Shown here: positions 1 through 9,304 of the stretch, piece after piece
Layout of the letters: the number at the start of each line of letters is the position of its first letter
How positions within the stretch are numbered: position 1 is the first letter of the stretch
Assembly: GCF_001720165.1 (NCBI RefSeq)
Contig: NZ_MCRI01000001.1
Coordinates: 1 to 64,000, forward strand
Reading direction: 5' to 3'
DNA: 64,000 nt
From: Methylophaga muralis
GTDB taxonomy: Bacteria; Pseudomonadota; Gammaproteobacteria; Nitrosococcales; Methylophagaceae
Notes under the pieces: model-generated
Seen by the model: the letters and a program-made list of their open reading frames with translations, nothing else
Databases searched by the model: none
What the model was told of the DNA's origin: nothing
Made by a program: the position numbers and the translations under genes

Positions 1-157
1 ATTGCATTCTTGCGAATAGCTCACGTCGTTTTTCTTCTCAGAAATATACAACGCAAGTACCCACACAAATTACTTGATACCAGTTTTTTAAAGAGCTTGC
101 AGATAATAACGCCCTGCAAAGAAGCGAGAATTATACAGCCACTCGCCGGGCTGTCAA
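1..157 (-). promoter_or_regulatory. rRNA operon promoter and 16S leader
   Basis: Read on the minus strand this is a ribosomal RNA promoter and leader. TTGACA (152-157) and TATAAT (130-135) are separated by 16 bases, both perfect consensus, with A/T-rich DNA upstream. Downstream lies a boxA-like antitermination element, GCTCTTTAAAAA (85-96), then a GTGTGGGTACTTGCG stretch (about 52-66) resembling gammaproteobacterial sequence just before mature 16S rRNA. The 16S gene itself would lie beyond the left edge and is not seen. A 23S or tRNA target is less likely because promoter and boxA occur together. Confidence 0.75.
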
Positions 158-213
158 CAACAATTATTACAGAATTATGAAACTAGAATAAAACTGAAAT
201 TTTGCAGAAAATT

Positions 214-289
214 TGGTGGGCCGTCTGCGACTCGAACGCAGGACCATCGGATTAAAAGTCCGGTGCTCTACCAACTGAGCTAACGGCCC
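214..289 (-). tRNA. tRNA-Lys(TTT)
   Basis: The minus strand folds as a full 76-nt tRNA with encoded CCA. The acceptor stem GGGCCGT pairs with ACGGCCC. The D arm is GCTC-AGTTGGTA-GAGC, the anticodon loop CTTTTAA carries TTT, and the T arm is CTGCG-TTCGAGT-CGCAG. It reads lysine codons AAA and AAG. It lies just upstream of, and in the same direction as, the rRNA promoter. No terminator hairpin is visible between them, so readthrough into the rRNA leader is possible. Confidence 0.96.
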
Positions 290-303
290 AAACCAAGCGC
301 GAC

Positions 304-331
304 ATAATACTATAGTTGATAAAAATGACAA
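304..331 (-). promoter_or_regulatory. Candidate sigma-70 promoter of tRNA-Lys
   Basis: On the minus strand TTGTCA (326-331) and TATTAT (304-309) are 16 bases apart and end 14 bases before the mature tRNA. Both hexamers are near consensus and the position suits a stable-RNA promoter. The rest of the gap to queC (332-429) shows nothing recognisable. Confidence 0.55.
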
Positions 332-429
332 CCCTAGTTGCTAATATTTTTCTATTTTAAAGCTAATCAATACCGTAGGAAGTCGCACAGGAAATTTGTA
401 GGCGCTGATTCTTACCAAGAAACAATCAC

Positions 430-1098
430 TTATTGATAATGTGTTGGGTCTGCCACTCCAGCATCATGAAAACCTTGCCGCCTTAACCTGCAAGAATCAC
501 ATTGTCCACAAGCGCGGCCTTGCGCATCTGCTTGGTAACATGACACAGTTTCGCTGTAATCAATGCCAAGCTCTGTTCCGCATTTGATGATTTGTGATTT
601 TGTGAACATCATTAACGGTGCTCTTATATATATAGCGCTACCTTCCACTGCCGATTTAGTGGCCAGATTGGCCAATCTTTCGAATGCATCTATAAATTCA
701 GGGCGACAATCGGGGTATCCTGAGTAATCGACGGCATTTACACCGACAAAAATAGCCTCAGCATTAAGTACTTCTGCCCACCCAAGAGCAATTGACAGGA
801 AAATAGTATTTCTGGCGGGGACATAGGTAACCGGTATTCCCTGTTGCTCTGTCTCAGGTACAGCTATGTCATCAGTCAATGCTGATCCGCCAATGGCACG
901 AAGATCAATCTGTATTACTTTGTGAGTAACAACGCCAGCTTTTCGGGCTAGATTTTCTGCTGCATCAAGTTCAGTTCGATGACGCTGTCCATAATCAAAA
1001 CTGATAGTGTGGCAAGCGTATCCTTCGGACTTTGCAATAGCTAACGCTGTTACAGAATCTAATCCACCAGAAAGTAATACGACAGCACGTTTAGTCAT
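430..1098 (-). CDS. queC: 7-cyano-7-deazaguanine synthase QueC
   Basis: QueC converts 7-carboxy-7-deazaguanine to preQ0 with ATP and ammonia, in the cytosolic queuosine pathway. The N-terminal SGGLDS motif is the PP-loop ATP site, and the C-terminal [10 protein letters not shown] segment plus an upstream Cys supplies the zinc ligands. At 222 aa it has the family length. I chose the ATG at 1098, seven codons inside the longest frame, because it matches the usual [12 protein letters not shown] start and overlaps the queE stop as ATGA, implying translational coupling. QueE, the previous enzyme, is directly upstream. Confidence 0.95.
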   Translation of the reverse strand: MTKRAVVLLSGGLDSVTALAIAKSEGYACHTISFDYGQRHRTELDAAENLARKAGVVTHKVIQIDLRAIGGSALTDDIAVPETEQQGIPVTYVPARNTIFLSIALGWAEVLNAEAIFVGVNAVDYSGYPDCRPEFIDAFERLANLATKSAVEGSAIYIRAPLMMFTKSQIIKCGTELGIDYSETVSCYQADAQGRACGQCDSCRLRRQGFHDAGVADPTHYQ

Positions 1099-1736
1099 CG
1101 GCCTTGAGCATCGTTCCATAAATATTTATGCAATTGAATTTGCATTCTCACGGGAAGATTATCAGCAATAATCCATTCCGCTAAATCGGTTGGTGTTAAA
1201 TCACCATGTACAGGGGAAAATAAGATTTCACAGCGGCTTACCAGATTAAATACTGCTAGTTGCTCTCGCGCCCAATCATAATCGTCACGATTACAGATAA
1301 CGAATTTGACCTGATCCTGATGGTTTAATAGATCAATATTACTGTAGCGATTTTTCGAAACCTCACCCGAAGCGGGTGTTTTTATATCCACAACCCGAAC
1401 CACACGTGGATCAATGTCACTGATATCCATCGCTCCACTCGTTTCCAAAGATACTTCAACGCCCAGATCACACAAGGCAGTTAATAATTCCCGACAAGTG
1501 CTTTGCGCTAACGGCTCGCCACCGGTGACAGTGACATATCGCGGGTTGTAACTTTTTACTTCGGCAACAATGTCGCTGATTTCCATCTTTTTTCCGCCAT
1601 GAAAAGCATAAGCGGTATCACAATAGTCACAGCGTAATGGGCAACCGGTCAATCTTACAAAGACTGTTGGCAATCCTACCGTACGTGTTTCACCTTGCAA
1701 TGAATAGAAAATCTCGGTGATACGACATTGAGCCAT
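1095..1736 (-). CDS. queE: 7-carboxy-7-deazaguanine synthase QueE
   Basis: Radical-SAM enzyme that contracts the ring of 6-carboxytetrahydropterin to 7-carboxy-7-deazaguanine, the step before QueC. The N-terminus carries SLQGE and the cluster motif [14 protein letters not shown], a CxxxCxxC triad that binds the [4Fe-4S] cluster. TVTGGEP follows as the SAM-binding glycine motif. At 213 aa it is a normal short QueE. It is the penultimate gene of the leftward Tol-Pal/queuosine run, 22 bases after cpoB, and its stop overlaps the queC start. Confidence 0.95.
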   Translation of the reverse strand: MAQCRITEIFYSLQGETRTVGLPTVFVRLTGCPLRCDYCDTAYAFHGGKKMEISDIVAEVKSYNPRYVTVTGGEPLAQSTCRELLTALCDLGVEVSLETSGAMDISDIDPRVVRVVDIKTPASGEVSKNRYSNIDLLNHQDQVKFVICNRDDYDWAREQLAVFNLVSRCEILFSPVHGDLTPTDLAEWIIADNLPVRMQIQLHKYLWNDAQGR

Positions 1737-1758
1737 CGGTGTGTTCTACAAAAATTCT

Positions 1759-2586
1759 TTATGGTGTTTGCTGGATACGATCCAGACGCACTCTAGCCAA
1801 ACGAGCAGCCGATGTATCAGGATATTGTTGAATCACCTGATTCAAAGTTGCTTGAGCTTTAGTGGTATCACCAGTTTCAAATTCACTGAAGCCGCGTTTC
1901 AATAACGCATCAGAAACTTTATTACTGTCAGGATAACTGGAAAGCACTTTATCAAAAGCAACTATCGCCTTATCAAATTCACGCACTACATAATGTGCTT
2001 CACCCTGCCAATAGTAAACATTCGGCAAATAACTACTGTTTGGGTAGTTTTGGGGAAAAGCACCTAACGCTGTTAAAGCTTCTTGATAACGTCCACCGCG
2101 TAGATCTTGCAAGGCAGCTTGATAGGCCGCTTCACCACTTTCTACTGCTACTGGAGCAAGCGTATCGATTGCACCATCCATCTGATCAGCAGGTGGTGGT
2201 TGCAATTCACTATCCACTAATTCTGAATCAATGGAATCATTAACCATAGAAGCTGAATCATTTCGAACTGGAGGCTGTGTTGCTGCAGGTTGTTGCTGTA
2301 ACTCCGTTATCCGCTGATCCAGATCCAGATATTGTTCCCGCTGGCGTTGCTGCATTTGATCAATTTTATGACTGAGTTCTTCGTTCGTACCGTTTAAACG
2401 TTGAATCTCACGTTGCAGCTGATCGACTTGTGTAAGCAAAGAAGTCAACCCTTGCCCCTGGATAATACGCTCAAGTCGATCCATACGAGCTTGCATCGAT
2501 TCTTGCTCAGCCATAGAAACAGAGGGCGCTAAGAAAGCGCCCACCATTATTGCTATTGCAAGTTGTTTTTGCTTTTTAAAAGGCAT
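1759..2586 (-). CDS. cpoB: Cell division coordinator CpoB (YbgF)
   Basis: Periplasmic partner of TolA and PBP1B that couples outer-membrane constriction to septal peptidoglycan synthesis. The N-terminus is a Sec signal peptide ending near VSMAEQ. Residues about 30-100 form a trimerising coiled coil rich in Q/E/L/R, followed by a Pro/Asp-rich linker. The last ~120 residues carry TPR-like repeats (YYWQGEAHY, LLKRGFSEFE, ARLARVRLD). I prefer the ATG at 2586, one base after the pal stop, over a TTG at 2598 inside pal. It is the last gene of the Tol-Pal group. Confidence 0.9.
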   Translation of the reverse strand: MPFKKQKQLAIAIMVGAFLAPSVSMAEQESMQARMDRLERIIQGQGLTSLLTQVDQLQREIQRLNGTNEELSHKIDQMQQRQREQYLDLDQRITELQQQPAATQPPVRNDSASMVNDSIDSELVDSELQPPPADQMDGAIDTLAPVAVESGEAAYQAALQDLRGGRYQEALTALGAFPQNYPNSSYLPNVYYWQGEAHYVVREFDKAIVAFDKVLSSYPDSNKVSDALLKRGFSEFETGDTTKAQATLNQVIQQYPDTSAARLARVRLDRIQQTP

Positions 2587-2587
2587 A

Positions 2588-3154
2588 TCAACGACCAATA
2601 TAAATTATTTCAACTCGGCGATTTTGTGACCATGCAGATTCATCACTACCATCTACTGCAGGACGTTCTTCACCAAAACTGGCAACTCTGAACTGTTGTG
2701 CACTGGCACCTTGCAACATCAGTAACTGGCGAATTGACAAAGCACGTCGCTCGCCTAATGCAAGGTTATATTCGCGTGAACCACGTTCGTCAGTATGACC
2801 TTCCAAACGCACTGTCAAATTAGGGTTTTTACCTAAATATGCCGCGTGCGCTTCAACAATTGCTTGGTCTTGTTGTCTGACACTGGCGCTGTCGTAATCA
2901 AAGTAAATGACACGATTAGATAAAGGGTTAGAAGGATCAAACTGATTCCCGCCATAACCATTTTCACCAACAATTACACTGGCTTCAGCACCTAAGTCAC
3001 TGCCATCTACACCTCGACCTGAAACACCTGAAGTTGATGCGCCATTGCGCTCTTCTACCAATACATCGTCTGTACCATCTTTAGTTGCGTTACTGCTACA
3101 TGCATTAAGAAAGAACAAGGCAAGTAACAACGCCGAGAATTTATAACAATTCAT
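2588..3154 (-). CDS. pal: Peptidoglycan-associated lipoprotein Pal
   Basis: Outer-membrane lipoprotein that anchors the membrane to peptidoglycan and receives the TolB signal. A short signal peptide ends in the lipobox LNAC, so Cys is the lipidated N-terminus. The C-terminal ~110 residues are an OmpA-like peptidoglycan-binding domain with YFDYDSASV, the LEGHTDERGSREYN motif and the NRRVEI ending. The ATG at 3154 is chosen because AGGAG lies 8 bases before it; the longer frame from 3172 adds six residues before the signal peptide. Size, about 188 aa, is normal. Confidence 0.95.
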   Translation of the reverse strand: MNCYKFSALLLALFFLNACSSNATKDGTDDVLVEERNGASTSGVSGRGVDGSDLGAEASVIVGENGYGGNQFDPSNPLSNRVIYFDYDSASVRQQDQAIVEAHAAYLGKNPNLTVRLEGHTDERGSREYNLALGERRALSIRQLLMLQGASAQQFRVASFGEERPAVDGSDESAWSQNRRVEIIYIGR

Positions 3155-3175
3155 AAAAAACACTCCTGACAAAAT

Positions 3176-4474
3176 TTATTTTTTCAGCGGAGACCATGCT
3201 GGTTCACGCACGACAATTCCGGATTCGCTCAAACGTTGATGGATCCGGCCATCAACAGAGACAGCAGCTAATACACCGCTACCTTTTTGCTCAGTAGCAT
3301 ACAGGATCATTTGGCCATTCGGCGCAAAACTCGGTGATTCGGCTCTTCTCGAATCCGTCAGTATTTGCATCGCTCCAGTTTTAAGATCTTGTACTGCAAT
3401 ATAGAAATTACCATTGGCGCCATGCACCATGGCTAATTTACGTCCATCTGGTGAGATATCAGGAGACGCATTGTAATTACCCTCGAAACTCACCCGTTCA
3501 GCTCGACCACCATTAGCAGAAACTCTATAGATTTGTGGTCGACCACCACGATCCGATGTGAAATAAATTTCGTTTCCATTCGGCGACCAGACGGCTTCAG
3601 TATCAATGGCCTGAGCATTATTTGTCACCCTTATCAAATCACCACTCGCCAGCTCAAGCACATATATTTCTGGGTTGCCATTTCTTGACAGGGTTAATGC
3701 CAGTTTTCTTCCATCAGGTGACCACGATGGGGCACTGTTTATGCCTTCGAATGCAGCGACCGATTTACGTTGACCACTTTGCAGCTGTTGAACGAAAACT
3801 TCACTTTTACCATTTTCAAAAGACACATAGGCAAGCTGATCACCATCAGGTGCCCAAGCAGGCGACATAATGGGTTGTGTTGATTGTAATATAGTGCGTG
3901 GGTTTGCTCCATCAGCATCCGATATTTGTAATGCATAGCGTTTTTTTCCATCGCCTGCTGTAACTTGTGTAACAAAGGCCAATCTCGTTGAAAAGATTCC
4001 TTTCTCACCAGTAAGTGTTTCATAAATCACATCGGCTATCTGATGTCCAAGACCTCGTAAGCCTGATGCAGGTACTTGATAACGTTTACCAGCTAGTTGT
4101 TGACCTCGATATACATCAAATAACTGAAACTGCACTTGGTAGTTTTCACCATCCTGGCTGCTGATTTTACCGATTACAAGACCTTCCGATCTCAATAAAC
4201 GCCAGTCGGCGAAGTTAACTTGTGACTGTTCAGTTGGACGAGAGACCAAATCCTGATCTTCAAGCGGAGCAAAGCGGCCGCTGCTCTCTAAATCATTACG
4301 AATAATTTTTGTAATGTCTTCTGGTGGTCTGAGTCCTTCACTTCCAAACGGGACGATTGCAATCGGTAACGCTCCATCCGATCCACCCGTTATCTCGATC
4401 GTGAGTAAGGCTTGTGCTTGCAAGGGTAACAAAGCAAGGAAAATGCCTAGCTTTAACAACCATTTCTTGATCAT
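3176..4474 (-). CDS. tolB: Tol-Pal system beta-propeller protein TolB
   Basis: Periplasmic TolB binds Pal and the C-terminal domain of TolA. A signal peptide ends near QAQALL. The N-terminal TolB domain (about 25-160) is followed by WD40-like PD40 blades, each with an SPDG-type turn: WAPDG, WSPDG, WSPNG, ISPDG and FAPNG. At 432 aa it has family length. GTG at 4477 and ATG at 4474 are both possible; AGAGG sits 8 bases before the ATG, which I prefer. It lies between tolA and pal, as is standard. Confidence 0.95.
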   Translation of the reverse strand: MIKKWLLKLGIFLALLPLQAQALLTIEITGGSDGALPIAIVPFGSEGLRPPEDITKIIRNDLESSGRFAPLEDQDLVSRPTEQSQVNFADWRLLRSEGLVIGKISSQDGENYQVQFQLFDVYRGQQLAGKRYQVPASGLRGLGHQIADVIYETLTGEKGIFSTRLAFVTQVTAGDGKKRYALQISDADGANPRTILQSTQPIMSPAWAPDGDQLAYVSFENGKSEVFVQQLQSGQRKSVAAFEGINSAPSWSPDGRKLALTLSRNGNPEIYVLELASGDLIRVTNNAQAIDTEAVWSPNGNEIYFTSDRGGRPQIYRVSANGGRAERVSFEGNYNASPDISPDGRKLAMVHGANGNFYIAVQDLKTGAMQILTDSRRAESPSFAPNGQMILYATEQKGSGVLAAVSVDGRIHQRLSESGIVVREPAWSPLKK

Positions 4475-4486
4475 CACGTTCGCCTC

Positions 4487-5614
4487 TTATTCTGGTCTGA
4501 ATACAAAATTAAAACTTCTAAATTCCGCTGCTGCTTTCGCATCACTTGGTAGTGGCAAGGGAGAGGATTTATACACAGCACTTTCTGCTGATCGATCAAA
4601 AATCGCGTTACCACTACTTCTAACAATAGTTACTTCACCAACATCACCACCAGGTAATGTTCTAATTCGTAAGGTGACTTCCAAACCTCGGTCAGCATTA
4701 GGCGGTTTAATCCAAAAGCGTTTTACCCGTTGTTGAATGATCTGTGAATATTCGTCAACCACACCTCTTACACGGCGGCCCTCACGTTCAGATTGTTCTG
4801 CTTCCAATTGACGTTGTAAGTCAGACTCAGCCTGACGTCGCGCATCTTCTTCTGCTTTACGTTTGGCATCTTCAGCGGCTTTACGCTTGGCTTCTTCTTC
4901 AGCTTTGCGTTTAGCTTCTTCCTCGGCTTTAAGCTTAGCTTCCTCTTCTGCTTTACGTTTTGCTTCTTCCTCTGCCTTACGTTTAGCATCTTCCTCAGCT
5001 TTGCGCTTAGCCTCTTCTTCAGCTTTGCGTTTGGCTTCTTCTTCGGCTTTACGTTTGATTTCAGCCTCTTCTCTAGCTTTTTCAGCTGCAACCCGTTCTG
5101 CTTCAGCTTTTTGTTTAGCTTCTTCAGCCGTTTTGCGTTCTGCTTCGGCTTTTAATTTAGCTTCTTCCGCTTTCTGTCGTTCAAGTTCAGCTTGTTTACG
5201 TGCTTCTTCCTGTTCAATGCGTTGCTGTTCTAATTCTTTCAGACGTTGCTGTTCAAGCTCTGCTTCCTGTTTGCGTTTTTCAGCGTCAAGTTTTGCACGC
5301 TCCTGCATATCCAGCAGCTCTTGTTCTTGGCGTGCCAATTCTTGCTGCGATTTTTCAAGTTGCTCATCAAGCTTTTGCTGACGTTCTTCCTCAGCCACTC
5401 GTTTACTATCTTCGGCTTCTTGTAAACGTGCCATCTCTTCCAACACTAAATCTTCATCGATTACAGTCGCTTGAACAATTTCCACTTCCGGCTGGCCAAA
5501 CTGGCGAATTTCCGTTGGCATATCAAAACTGAATAGTAGCAATATGATCAGAAATAGATGCAGTACTGTTGACGCACCCCCGGCAAGTAAATTTTGCAAA
5601 ATAGATTGCTTCAT
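4487..5614 (-). CDS. tolA: Cell envelope integrity protein TolA
   Basis: Inner-membrane protein that spans the periplasm and transmits TolQR energy to TolB/Pal. One N-terminal transmembrane helix (about residues 10-30, STVLHLFLIILLLFSF) is followed by a very long charged helix (about 40-285). The ~90 C-terminal residues are the TolA globular domain (RVKRFWIKPPN, LPGGDVGEVTIV, FDRSAESAVYKSSPLP). The helix contains many near-identical KAEEEAKR/KAEEDAKR octads, also repetitive at DNA level. At 375 aa it is within the normal range. Confidence 0.93.
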   Translation of the reverse strand: MKQSILQNLLAGGASTVLHLFLIILLLFSFDMPTEIRQFGQPEVEIVQATVIDEDLVLEEMARLQEAEDSKRVAEEERQQKLDEQLEKSQQELARQEQELLDMQERAKLDAEKRKQEAELEQQRLKELEQQRIEQEEARKQAELERQKAEEAKLKAEAERKTAEEAKQKAEAERVAAEKAREEAEIKRKAEEEAKRKAEEEAKRKAEEDAKRKAEEEAKRKAEEEAKLKAEEEAKRKAEEEAKRKAAEDAKRKAEEDARRQAESDLQRQLEAEQSEREGRRVRGVVDEYSQIIQQRVKRFWIKPPNADRGLEVTLRIRTLPGGDVGEVTIVRSSGNAIFDRSAESAVYKSSPLPLPSDAKAAAEFRSFNFVFRPE

Positions 5615-5619
5615 CGTAA

Positions 5620-6066
5620 TTACTGTGTTGCCGTTTCCGGACGCTGTGTAATCAAACCAACATTAGGCACACCAGCTTTTTGTAACAAGGCCATAGCACC
5701 TACCACTTGTCCATAACTAGCTGAACTGTCTCCTTTGACCATAACTGGTGTTTGAGGGTTGCGCCGTAATACTGCTGATACCCGAGCTATTAATTCCTGA
5801 GCACCAATACTTTGATCCTGATTGTCTCCAACAGACGCATAGTAATAACCTTCAGCATCAACAGAAATCACCAATGGATCAAGATTTTCAGGGGCATCAA
5901 CCGGGTTAGCATCAGCTTGCGGCAAATCTACTTGCACCCCTTGAGTCAACATTGGTGCTGTAATCATGAATATGATTAACAACACCAACATAACGTCGAT
6001 ATAAGGGACGACGTTAATTTCTGCCATAGGCTTGCGACGTTGGCGTTGTTGTTTATAAAGCGCCAT
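5620..6066 (-). CDS. tolR: Tol-Pal system protein TolR
   Basis: ExbD/TolR-family subunit of the TolQR proton-driven motor. After a short cytoplasmic head (QRRKPMAEINVVPYID) comes one transmembrane helix with the essential membrane aspartate in YIDVMLVLLIIFM, then a periplasmic domain of about 110 residues. Length, 148 aa, is typical. It is 5 bases from tolA and 15 from tolQ, clearly one operon. Confidence 0.94.
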   Translation of the reverse strand: MALYKQQRQRRKPMAEINVVPYIDVMLVLLIIFMITAPMLTQGVQVDLPQADANPVDAPENLDPLVISVDAEGYYYASVGDNQDQSIGAQELIARVSAVLRRNPQTPVMVKGDSSASYGQVVGAMALLQKAGVPNVGLITQRPETATQ

Positions 6067-6081
6067 AGTTAGGCTCCGTTA

Positions 6082-6750
6082 TTAACCTTGTTGCCGTTGC
6101 AAAATTGAAGAGAACTCTTCAACGAAATTGTCATAGCGACTAATCAGTCTTTCAACTTCATTTGAGTAGCGGTTATAGGCAACAACCGCCGGGATAGCTG
6201 CAAATAAACCCATTGCTGTGGCTATCAAGGCTTCCGCAATACCTGGCGCCACCATCGCGAGTGTCGCTTGCTGCACTTCACCCAATGCCCGAAATGAATT
6301 CATGATACCCCAGACTGTTCCAAACAGACCAATGTATGGACTGGTTGATCCTGCGGTGGCTAGAAACGGCAAGGAGAGCTCTAATTCATCCATCTCTCTG
6401 GATAAAGAGATACGCATTACCCGTTGAGTGCCTTCAAGAATGTAGGCCGAATCGGTAGAAGTCTTTTTAAGCCGAACAAATTCTTTGAATCCAGCTTCGA
6501 AAATGCCTTCCATGCCACGCCCGGAGTGCGGTCTGGAGGTAATATCCTCGTAGAGTCGGTTCAATTCATTGCCAGACCAGAACTTATCTTCAAATAAATC
6601 CGCATCACGTTTTGCTGCTACCAGCTCAGTGCGTTTTTTGAAAATAATGGTCCAGGAATACACTGATATCAGCAGCAAAATCAGCATTACTAGTTGTACT
6701 AGCAAACTGGCTTCAGATATCAGGGCCATCAAGGATAGATCAGCATTCAC
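6082..6750 (-). CDS. tolQ: Tol-Pal system proton channel TolQ
   Basis: MotA/TolQ/ExbB-family membrane subunit that forms the proton channel with TolR. Three transmembrane segments are visible: residues about 15-35 (LLVQLVMLILLLISVYSWTI), 130-155 (STSPYIGLFGTVWGIMNSF) and 165-195 (IAEALIATAMGLFAAIPAVVAYN). The GLFGTVWGIM and ATAMGL motifs are the family signature. The start overlaps the end of ybgC by 11 bases. At 222 aa it has normal size. Confidence 0.95.
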   Translation of the reverse strand: MNADLSLMALISEASLLVQLVMLILLLISVYSWTIIFKKRTELVAAKRDADLFEDKFWSGNELNRLYEDITSRPHSGRGMEGIFEAGFKEFVRLKKTSTDSAYILEGTQRVMRISLSREMDELELSLPFLATAGSTSPYIGLFGTVWGIMNSFRALGEVQQATLAMVAPGIAEALIATAMGLFAAIPAVVAYNRYSNEVERLISRYDNFVEEFSSILQRQQG

Positions 6751-7144
6751 ATTGCATCTCCGTCAAAATAAAAAAAGGTATCGGGCACGGTTTAAATCGC
6801 TTTGCATCCAAACAAGCCACTCTGACAGACGCACTGCACAACAGTTCGTCATCACGCAGCACTGATTGTTCAAACTGCATGCTTGCACCGCTCGTTTGTG
6901 TCATTTCAGATCGAATCAATAAGGCATCATTAAATCGTGCCGGGCGACGAAAATTGATTTGCATCGAATGGACTGCAAACAGGCAATTGTATTCGTCTTT
7001 TAAAACATTTTGTTCAAAGCCAAGCTGGCGTAACCATTCGGTTCGCGCCCGCTCCATAAACTTCAGATAATTTGCGTGATAGACCACGCCACCACTATCT
7101 GTATCTTCGTAATACACTCTTACCGGCCAATCAAAAGACTGCAT
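6740..7144 (-). CDS. ybgC: Tol-Pal system-associated acyl-CoA thioesterase YbgC
   Basis: Hot-dog-fold thioesterase of the YbgC/4-hydroxybenzoyl-CoA family, usually the first gene of tol-pal operons and linked to phospholipid acyl groups. The signature YEDTDSGGVVYHANYLKFME contains the catalytic Asp, followed by ERARTEWLR. At 134 aa it has family length. Its ATG shares bases with the ruvB stop (TAATG) and its end overlaps tolQ, so translation is probably coupled along the chain. Confidence 0.93.
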   Translation of the reverse strand: MQSFDWPVRVYYEDTDSGGVVYHANYLKFMERARTEWLRQLGFEQNVLKDEYNCLFAVHSMQINFRRPARFNDALLIRSEMTQTSGASMQFEQSVLRDDELLCSASVRVACLDAKRFKPCPIPFFILTEMQCEC

Positions 7145-8157
7145 TAATCACCTGTAAGATCGAGATCTGGTGTCAGCCCCAAATGCAGAAATGCTCTTTT
7201 GGTAGCAATCCGTCCACGTGGCGTTCGCATAATAAAACCCTCCTGTATCAGGAAAGGCTCTATTACATCTTCAATCGTGCCACGTTCTTCACCGATAGCT
7301 GCAGCCAGATTGTCCAAGCCCACCGGTCCGCCGGAGAACTTTTCAATTATTGCCAGCAACAGTTTACGGTCCAACATATCAAAACCGAACTTATCAACAT
7401 CCAGTAAATCCAGTGCCTGTCGAGCAATTTCTGCTGTAACAACACCATCAAAACGGACTTCTGCATAATCTCTAACTCGGCGCAGTAACCGATTGGCAAT
7501 CCTCGGGGTACCCCGTGAACGATGCGCAATTTCACCTGCTCCGCTTATGTCCAATGTCACACCTAATATGCGTGCGCTTCGCTGCACAATCGTACTTAAA
7601 TCAGCAACATTGTAAAACTCTAATCGCTGCACAATGCCAAAGCGATCCCGCAATGGCGAGGTCAATGATCCCGCCCGTGTTGTCGCTCCGACCAAGGTGA
7701 AAGGCTCGAGATCCAACTTGATTGAACGTGCTGCCGGACCTTCACCAATCATGATATCGATTTGGTAATCTTCCATTGCCGGGTACAACACTTCTTCAAC
7801 CACCGGACTCAGTCGATGAATTTCATCAACAAACAATACATCATTGGGTTCAAGATTCGTCAGTAATGCAGCTAAATCGCCTGGACGTTCTAACACCGGT
7901 CCTGATGTTTGCCTTAAATTCACTCCCATTTCATTGGCGATAATATGTGCCAACGTGGTTTTCCCAAGACCGGGAGGGCCAAAAATAAGGGTGTGATCTA
8001 AGGCCTCTTTACGTTTCCGGGCAGCCGACACAAACAATTCCATCTGTTCACGCACTACTGGCTGGCCAATATAATCCTGCAAACTGAGCGGCCTGATAGC
8101 ACGATCCACCCGTTCATCATCATTTACAGTTTGCGGTGAAATGAAACGTTCATCCAT
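7144..8157 (-). CDS. ruvB: Holliday junction helicase motor RuvB
   Basis: AAA+ ATPase that drives branch migration of Holliday junctions with RuvA. Walker A is GPPGLGKTT, Walker B is VDEIH, sensor 1 is GATTRAG, and LRDRFG holds the arginine finger. The C-terminal winged helix ([16 protein letters not shown]) binds DNA. Length, 337 aa, is normal. It lies 2 bases after ruvA. Confidence 0.97.
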   Translation of the reverse strand: MDERFISPQTVNDDERVDRAIRPLSLQDYIGQPVVREQMELFVSAARKRKEALDHTLIFGPPGLGKTTLAHIIANEMGVNLRQTSGPVLERPGDLAALLTNLEPNDVLFVDEIHRLSPVVEEVLYPAMEDYQIDIMIGEGPAARSIKLDLEPFTLVGATTRAGSLTSPLRDRFGIVQRLEFYNVADLSTIVQRSARILGVTLDISGAGEIAHRSRGTPRIANRLLRRVRDYAEVRFDGVVTAEIARQALDLLDVDKFGFDMLDRKLLLAIIEKFSGGPVGLDNLAAAIGEERGTIEDVIEPFLIQEGFIMRTPRGRIATKRAFLHLGLTPDLDLTGD

Positions 8158-8159
8158 GG

Positions 8160-8756
8160 TTAATTTCGCTGCAATGCCTGTCTGATGATTTGCTCGGTTG
8201 TCATATCCTGTGCATCAAAACTACGGATCATTCTGTCTGCTTCGGCGGCTTTATACCCTAAAGCAATCAAAGCTTCCAGTGCTTCTTTTCGCGCACCGCT
8301 GCTGCTCGGCATATTCGTGGTAATTTGATCATCAAGCCCCATCGCTGAGCCTACTTCTTTGAGTCTATCGCGCATTTCAATAATAAGGCGATCAGCTGTC
8401 TTTTTACCGACACCTGGCAGTCGAGTCAAACTTGCGGCGTCACCTTCCAGTACACTTCGCGCAAAACTATCGACATCACTACCCGATAAAATCGTCAGTG
8501 CCAGTTTTGCTCCAACCCCATTTACCTTAAGTAAACTGCGAAATAATAATCGTTCTCGTTGAGTGGCAAAACCATACAATAATTGAGCATCTTCCCGCAC
8601 AACCAGATGCGTATAAAGACTCACTTTTTCATTAAGTGGCGGCAAATTCACAAAAGTCGACATGGGTGCGGAGACTTCATAACCTACGCCATGCACATCT
8701 AACACCATTTCTGGCGGCTGTTTTTCAATAATTATTCCAGTAAGTCGACCTATCAT
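8160..8756 (-). CDS. ruvA: Holliday junction branch migration protein RuvA
   Basis: RuvA tetramers recognise four-way junctions and load RuvB. The N-terminal OB fold begins [12 protein letters not shown]. The central region has two helix-hairpin-helix motifs, [13 protein letters not shown] and [16 protein letters not shown]. The C-terminal ~50 residues form the RuvB-contacting three-helix domain. At 198 aa the size is standard. Its start overlaps the ruvC stop by 4 bases. Confidence 0.97.
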   Translation of the reverse strand: MIGRLTGIIIEKQPPEMVLDVHGVGYEVSAPMSTFVNLPPLNEKVSLYTHLVVREDAQLLYGFATQRERLLFRSLLKVNGVGAKLALTILSGSDVDSFARSVLEGDAASLTRLPGVGKKTADRLIIEMRDRLKEVGSAMGLDDQITTNMPSSSGARKEALEALIALGYKAAEADRMIRSFDAQDMTTEQIIRQALQRN

Positions 8757-9292
8757 CGGCTATAGCGTCCTCCTCGACGGCGACTGAGCCGCATTCCTGC
8801 GGGAAGTTTATTGGTGAGACTATCCAGTGCGGCATGATTGGCATGGGTTACCGCACAGGCCAAAGCATCTGCGGCATCTTCCAGTGGTGCTTCTTTAAGC
8901 TGCAACATGACCGTCATCATATACTGGACTTGCTCTTTTTTGGCATGTCCATTGCCAACTACAGCTTTTTTTATTTGGGTTGCAGAATATTCATGGACCA
9001 GTAGCTGCTGGCTGACAGCGGCACAGATGGCGGCACCACGTGCCTGGCCAAGTTTTAAAGCCGAATCGGCATTTTTATGCAGGAATACTTGTTCGATAGC
9101 CATAATATCGGGCTGATAACGCTGAATAATATCGGTCAGCCCTTCAAATATCTGCTTTAAACGATTGGCGAAATCGCCATCGCCCACCAGCAGTCTGCCA
9201 CTAATAACATGTTTGATTTGCTTACCATCTAGCTCAATGATGCCAAAGCCGGTTTTACGAGAACCAGGATCCACACCAAGAATGCGCGCCAT
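8753..9292 (-). CDS. ruvC: Crossover junction endodeoxyribonuclease RuvC
   Basis: RNase-H-fold resolvase that cuts Holliday junctions symmetrically. The acidic active-site residues are visible in [12 protein letters not shown] (Asp), AIEQVF (Glu) and [14 protein letters not shown] (two Asp). At 179 aa it has family length. It is first of ruvCAB and follows yebC by 12 bases, a common arrangement. Confidence 0.97.
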   Translation of the reverse strand: MARILGVDPGSRKTGFGIIELDGKQIKHVISGRLLVGDGDFANRLKQIFEGLTDIIQRYQPDIMAIEQVFLHKNADSALKLGQARGAAICAAVSQQLLVHEYSATQIKKAVVGNGHAKKEQVQYMMTVMLQLKEAPLEDAADALACAVTHANHAALDSLTNKLPAGMRLSRRRGGRYSR

Positions 9293-9304
9293 AAGGGTTG
9301 GCCG

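Noticed and set aside
214-289. tRNA-Lys as attachment site of an integrated element
   Set aside because: No integrase and no repeated tRNA 3' end were noticed in the window.
4863-5381. Long plus-strand frame rich in Ser/Ala repeats
   Set aside because: It is the antisense shadow of the tolA coiled-coil repeats; no ribosome site and no family match.
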